A stretch of 24,757 nt of DNA from an uncultured Lachnospiraceae bacterium (GTDB taxonomy: Bacteria; Bacillota; Clostridia; Lachnospirales; Lachnospiraceae): the NCBI GenBank assembly GCA_910588895.1, contig CAJUSS010000044.1, positions 1 to 24,757 on the forward strand. Direction: 5' to 3'. Of this stretch, positions 23,133-24,757 are shown in pieces. The position numbers were made by a program, and so were the translations under genes. Each line of letters begins with the position of its first letter. The stretch's first letter is position 1. Below the pieces are notes generated by a model. The model was not told the DNA's origin and made no database searches. It saw only the letters and a list, made by a program, of their open reading frames with translations.

Positions 23133-24110
23133 ATGTCCTATCTTTTTCAACCATTTGTCCAAAAACAGTCTGACCAGGATCCTGCTGCAAAAGGAACGGT
23201 CTGGAGAAAGGTCTGGAGCGCCGTCCCCGAACTGACAGACGGCTTTGACCCAACCCTTCCCTCTCCGCCTTCCGGGATGATCCCCTTGCGCTTTTACACA
23301 GAAAAGGTGGATCTTGGGATCTATCGGATCCATATCCGTCTTGAAGCTGTAAAAGATATCCAAAGGCTCTATCTCTTTACCGGGAGGAGACAGCTGCGCA
23401 AGATCCTTTCCATGAAAAAAGGAGAACATCTTTCCGCTTCCTATCTTCTGTCGGCAGCAGAGATCATCCCAAGATACCAGGAGGATGTACGACCGGTGGA
23501 GCATCTGTTCTTCACTCTCTGTACAGAGGATCCCTCTGCCTTGAAGGTAGGGGAATGTTATGGGGTACCGGCAGAAAGATCTTATACATCAGATCCTCCC
23601 AGATCTGCAAAAAGACCAAAAGCTCCGCCTCGGATCTTCCTCTGCGGTGATTCGACCGTGACGGACCATCCTTCCGAGATCCCCTATCACCCCGGAGCCT
23701 GCTACGCCGCCTGGGGACAGGCGCTCCCGGCGTTCCTTCCGGATACTGCCATCGAGAACCAAGCCCACTGCGGTCTGACCACAGAGGATTTTTTAAAGCA
23801 GGGGCATTTCGCGATCGTTGTCCACCATATCCGGCCGGGAGATATCTGCCTCTTCCAGTTCGGTCACAACGACCAGAAGCTCCCCCACCTGTGGGCAGAC
23901 CGGGGCTATCCGGTAAACCTCCGTTATTTTGTGAAAGCCATACGAGAAAAAGGCGCGCACCCAGTCCTAGTCACACCTCTTGGCCGAAACATCTGGAACA
24001 GCGACGGGACCTATCCAGACCTTTTAGAGGAACATGCCCGGGCCGTCCAAAAAGTAGCCCGGGAGACCGGCACGCCCTGCATCGACCTCCATGGATGGTC
24101 GGTCCGGTAG
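23133..24110 (+). CDS. SGNH/GDSL acetylesterase lacking its C-terminal catalytic block
   Basis: The 325-residue protein resembles rhamnogalacturonan acetylesterases. Residues 1-150 form an N-terminal beta-type domain. The hydrolase begins with IFLCGDSTV (S174, block I), then NQAHCGLTTEDF (block II, G214) and FQFGHND (block III, N246). It stops after CIDLHGWSVR, where the family normally continues for 60-100 residues with the D-x-x-H block that completes the catalytic triad. That block is missing, so the enzyme is probably inactive. AAAGGAGG lies before the ATG. After the TAG, the same frame continues for 38 codons of another gene's tail. It follows the GH105 gene by 73 bp, fitting pectin use. 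Confidence 0.8.
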   Translation: MSYLFQPFVQKQSDQDPAAKGTVWRKVWSAVPELTDGFDPTLPSPPSGMIPLRFYTEKVDLGIYRIHIRLEAVKDIQRLYLFTGRRQLRKILSMKKGEHLSASYLLSAAEIIPRYQEDVRPVEHLFFTLCTEDPSALKVGECYGVPAERSYTSDPPRSAKRPKAPPRIFLCGDSTVTDHPSEIPYHPGACYAAWGQALPAFLPDTAIENQAHCGLTTEDFLKQGHFAIVVHHIRPGDICLFQFGHNDQKLPHLWADRGYPVNLRYFVKAIREKGAHPVLVTPLGRNIWNSDGTYPDLLEEHARAVQKVARETGTPCIDLHGWSVR

Positions 24111-24227
24111 GAGATCAAAGTCCCATCCTCCGGCACACAAGATCAGTTTGATGCCATGGAACGATCCTCCGCCGGATTGCTGGCTGTGATCGCCAAGGCG
24201 AAGGAAGGATCCCGCCAGATGGCTTAA
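24111..24227 (+). pseudogene. C-terminal gene remnant after the SGNH stop
   Basis: In the same frame as the SGNH gene, directly after its TAG, 38 codons read EIKVPSSGTQDQFDAMERSS and then a helix (GLLAVIAKAKEGSRQMA) to a TAA at 24225-24227. It has no start codon or ribosome binding site of its own. The last helix resembles the C-terminal ends of Gfo/Idh/MocA sugar dehydrogenases, but this is a guess. It is best explained as the end of a gene whose front was deleted together with the end of the esterase gene. Confidence 0.5.
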
Positions 24228-24273
24228 GATGATCGCGAGTACAAAAATGAAAAACGTAGAAAGGAAGTGTGAG

Positions 24274-24757
24274 ATGAAGGTTGGCGTCCAAGCCCACGAC
24301 TATGGAAAACGAAGGATCAAAGAGCTGGCAGCTCTCCTCCACGATGAAGATTACCAGGCAGCCCAGCTCGCCCTGCCCAAGGCGTTCATGGGGATCGACC
24401 GGTATGAGGATATCACCACGCAGCATATCCAGGCGATCCGGGAGGCCTTTATGCAGCAGGCGATCGACATCCCGGTATTTGGATGCTATATGGATCTGGG
24501 GAACCCAGATCCCCAGGTACGGGAGTATGCCATCGCTACTTTAAAAAAATGTCTGGTCTGGGGGAAGGAGCTGGGCGCTGCAGTGGTAGGCACAGAGACC
24601 GCCTATCCTCACCTGTCTCCAGAAGAACGGCAGCGATGGCAGCCCTATATGCTGGACAGTATCCTGCGGGTTCTGGAGGAGGCCCAGCGGATCGACATGA
24701 AGCTGGCGATCGAACCCGTATACTGGCACCCTCTGACCGATCTGGAGACAACACTGG
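24274..24757 (+). CDS. Sugar phosphate isomerase/epimerase-like TIM barrel (partial)
   Basis: The frame starts MKVGVQAHDYGK and runs off the right edge after 161 codons. It is an AP endonuclease 2/xylose-isomerase-like TIM barrel, with LGAAVVGTETAY near residues 105-116 and MKLAIEPVYWHP near 145-156, where the glutamate would be the first metal ligand. In pectin loci such proteins often isomerise or epimerise sugar acids; the exact reaction is unknown. AAAGGAAG lies about 6 nt before the ATG at 24274. An ATG nine codons upstream (24247) is in frame but lacks a ribosome binding site. It is probably cotranscribed with the GH105 and esterase genes. Confidence 0.85.
   Translation, partial: MKVGVQAHDYGKRRIKELAALLHDEDYQAAQLALPKAFMGIDRYEDITTQHIQAIREAFMQQAIDIPVFGCYMDLGNPDPQVREYAIATLKKCLVWGKELGAAVVGTETAYPHLSPEERQRWQPYMLDSILRVLEEAQRIDMKLAIEPVYWHPLTDLETTL

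Noticed and set aside
16997..24110. TAG codons decoded as pyrrolysine
   Set aside because: No pyl genes or methylamine methyltransferases are in the window and TAG serves as an ordinary stop for cpaE, DUF2508-independent genes such as pdaA, dctM and others; broken genes explain the two cases better.

Overview
The window looks like the chromosome of a Gram-positive gut-type Clostridia bacterium, most likely a member of the Lachnospiraceae. This rests on strong AGGAGG-type ribosome binding sites, low-GC sigma-A promoters (TTGACA/TATAAT with 17-bp spacers), a monoderm cell-wall gene set, a Tad-type pilus locus, a DUF2508 protein beside glgB, and TRAP and GH105 genes for pectin-derived sugars. 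The species cannot be named from the sequence alone. No rRNA, tRNA, CRISPR array or complete insertion sequence was found.

Layout. 1-2000 (minus strand): the start of a Tad pilus operon (prepilin peptidase, a CpaE/TadZ ATPase, then probably CpaF running off the left edge), with a 36-bp tandem repeat at the cpaF 5' end. 2270-5100 (plus): an ArsR-type regulator, a DUF2508 protein and glycogen branching enzyme, closed by a terminator. 5190-10116 (plus): an OmpR-type response regulator, a multi-TM histidine kinase and an NlpC/P60 lipoprotein with four peptidoglycan-binding domains. 10171-11800: a 105-bp fold-back element, a decayed DUF1667 fragment and a PdaA-like deacetylase. 11829-12640 (minus): a small unknown protein and a nitroreductase. 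12729-15284 (minus): an operon of a shortened TIM-barrel protein and an FMN-oxidase/acetamidase chimera, behind a leader with a terminator-like hairpin. 15408-17497 (minus): a phosphoribosyltransferase-like protein, a receiver-domain protein and a bacteriohemerythrin. 18049-24757: a TRAP transporter, a convergent AraC regulator, a GH105 hydrolase, an SGNH esterase without its C-terminus, and a partial TIM-barrel isomerase. Together the last block reads as a rhamnogalacturonan/uronate utilisation locus.

The most striking theme is the number of apparent deletion scars that leave long open frames. The FMN-oxidase is fused to an acetamidase tail. The TIM-barrel protein lacks two internal blocks including a metal ligand. 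The DUF1667 remnant has lost its cysteine-rich front. The SGNH esterase lacks its C-terminal catalytic block and is followed, in the same frame after TAG, by the tail of another gene. The hemerythrin and receiver genes share one frame interrupted by a single TAG. The AraC gene runs on antisense through the end of dctM. Either this lineage is losing accessory catabolic genes by deletion, or part of this is assembly artefact. A dispersed short repeat (core GTTACTnTTnnCACCCACGCC) occurs at three intergenic loci.
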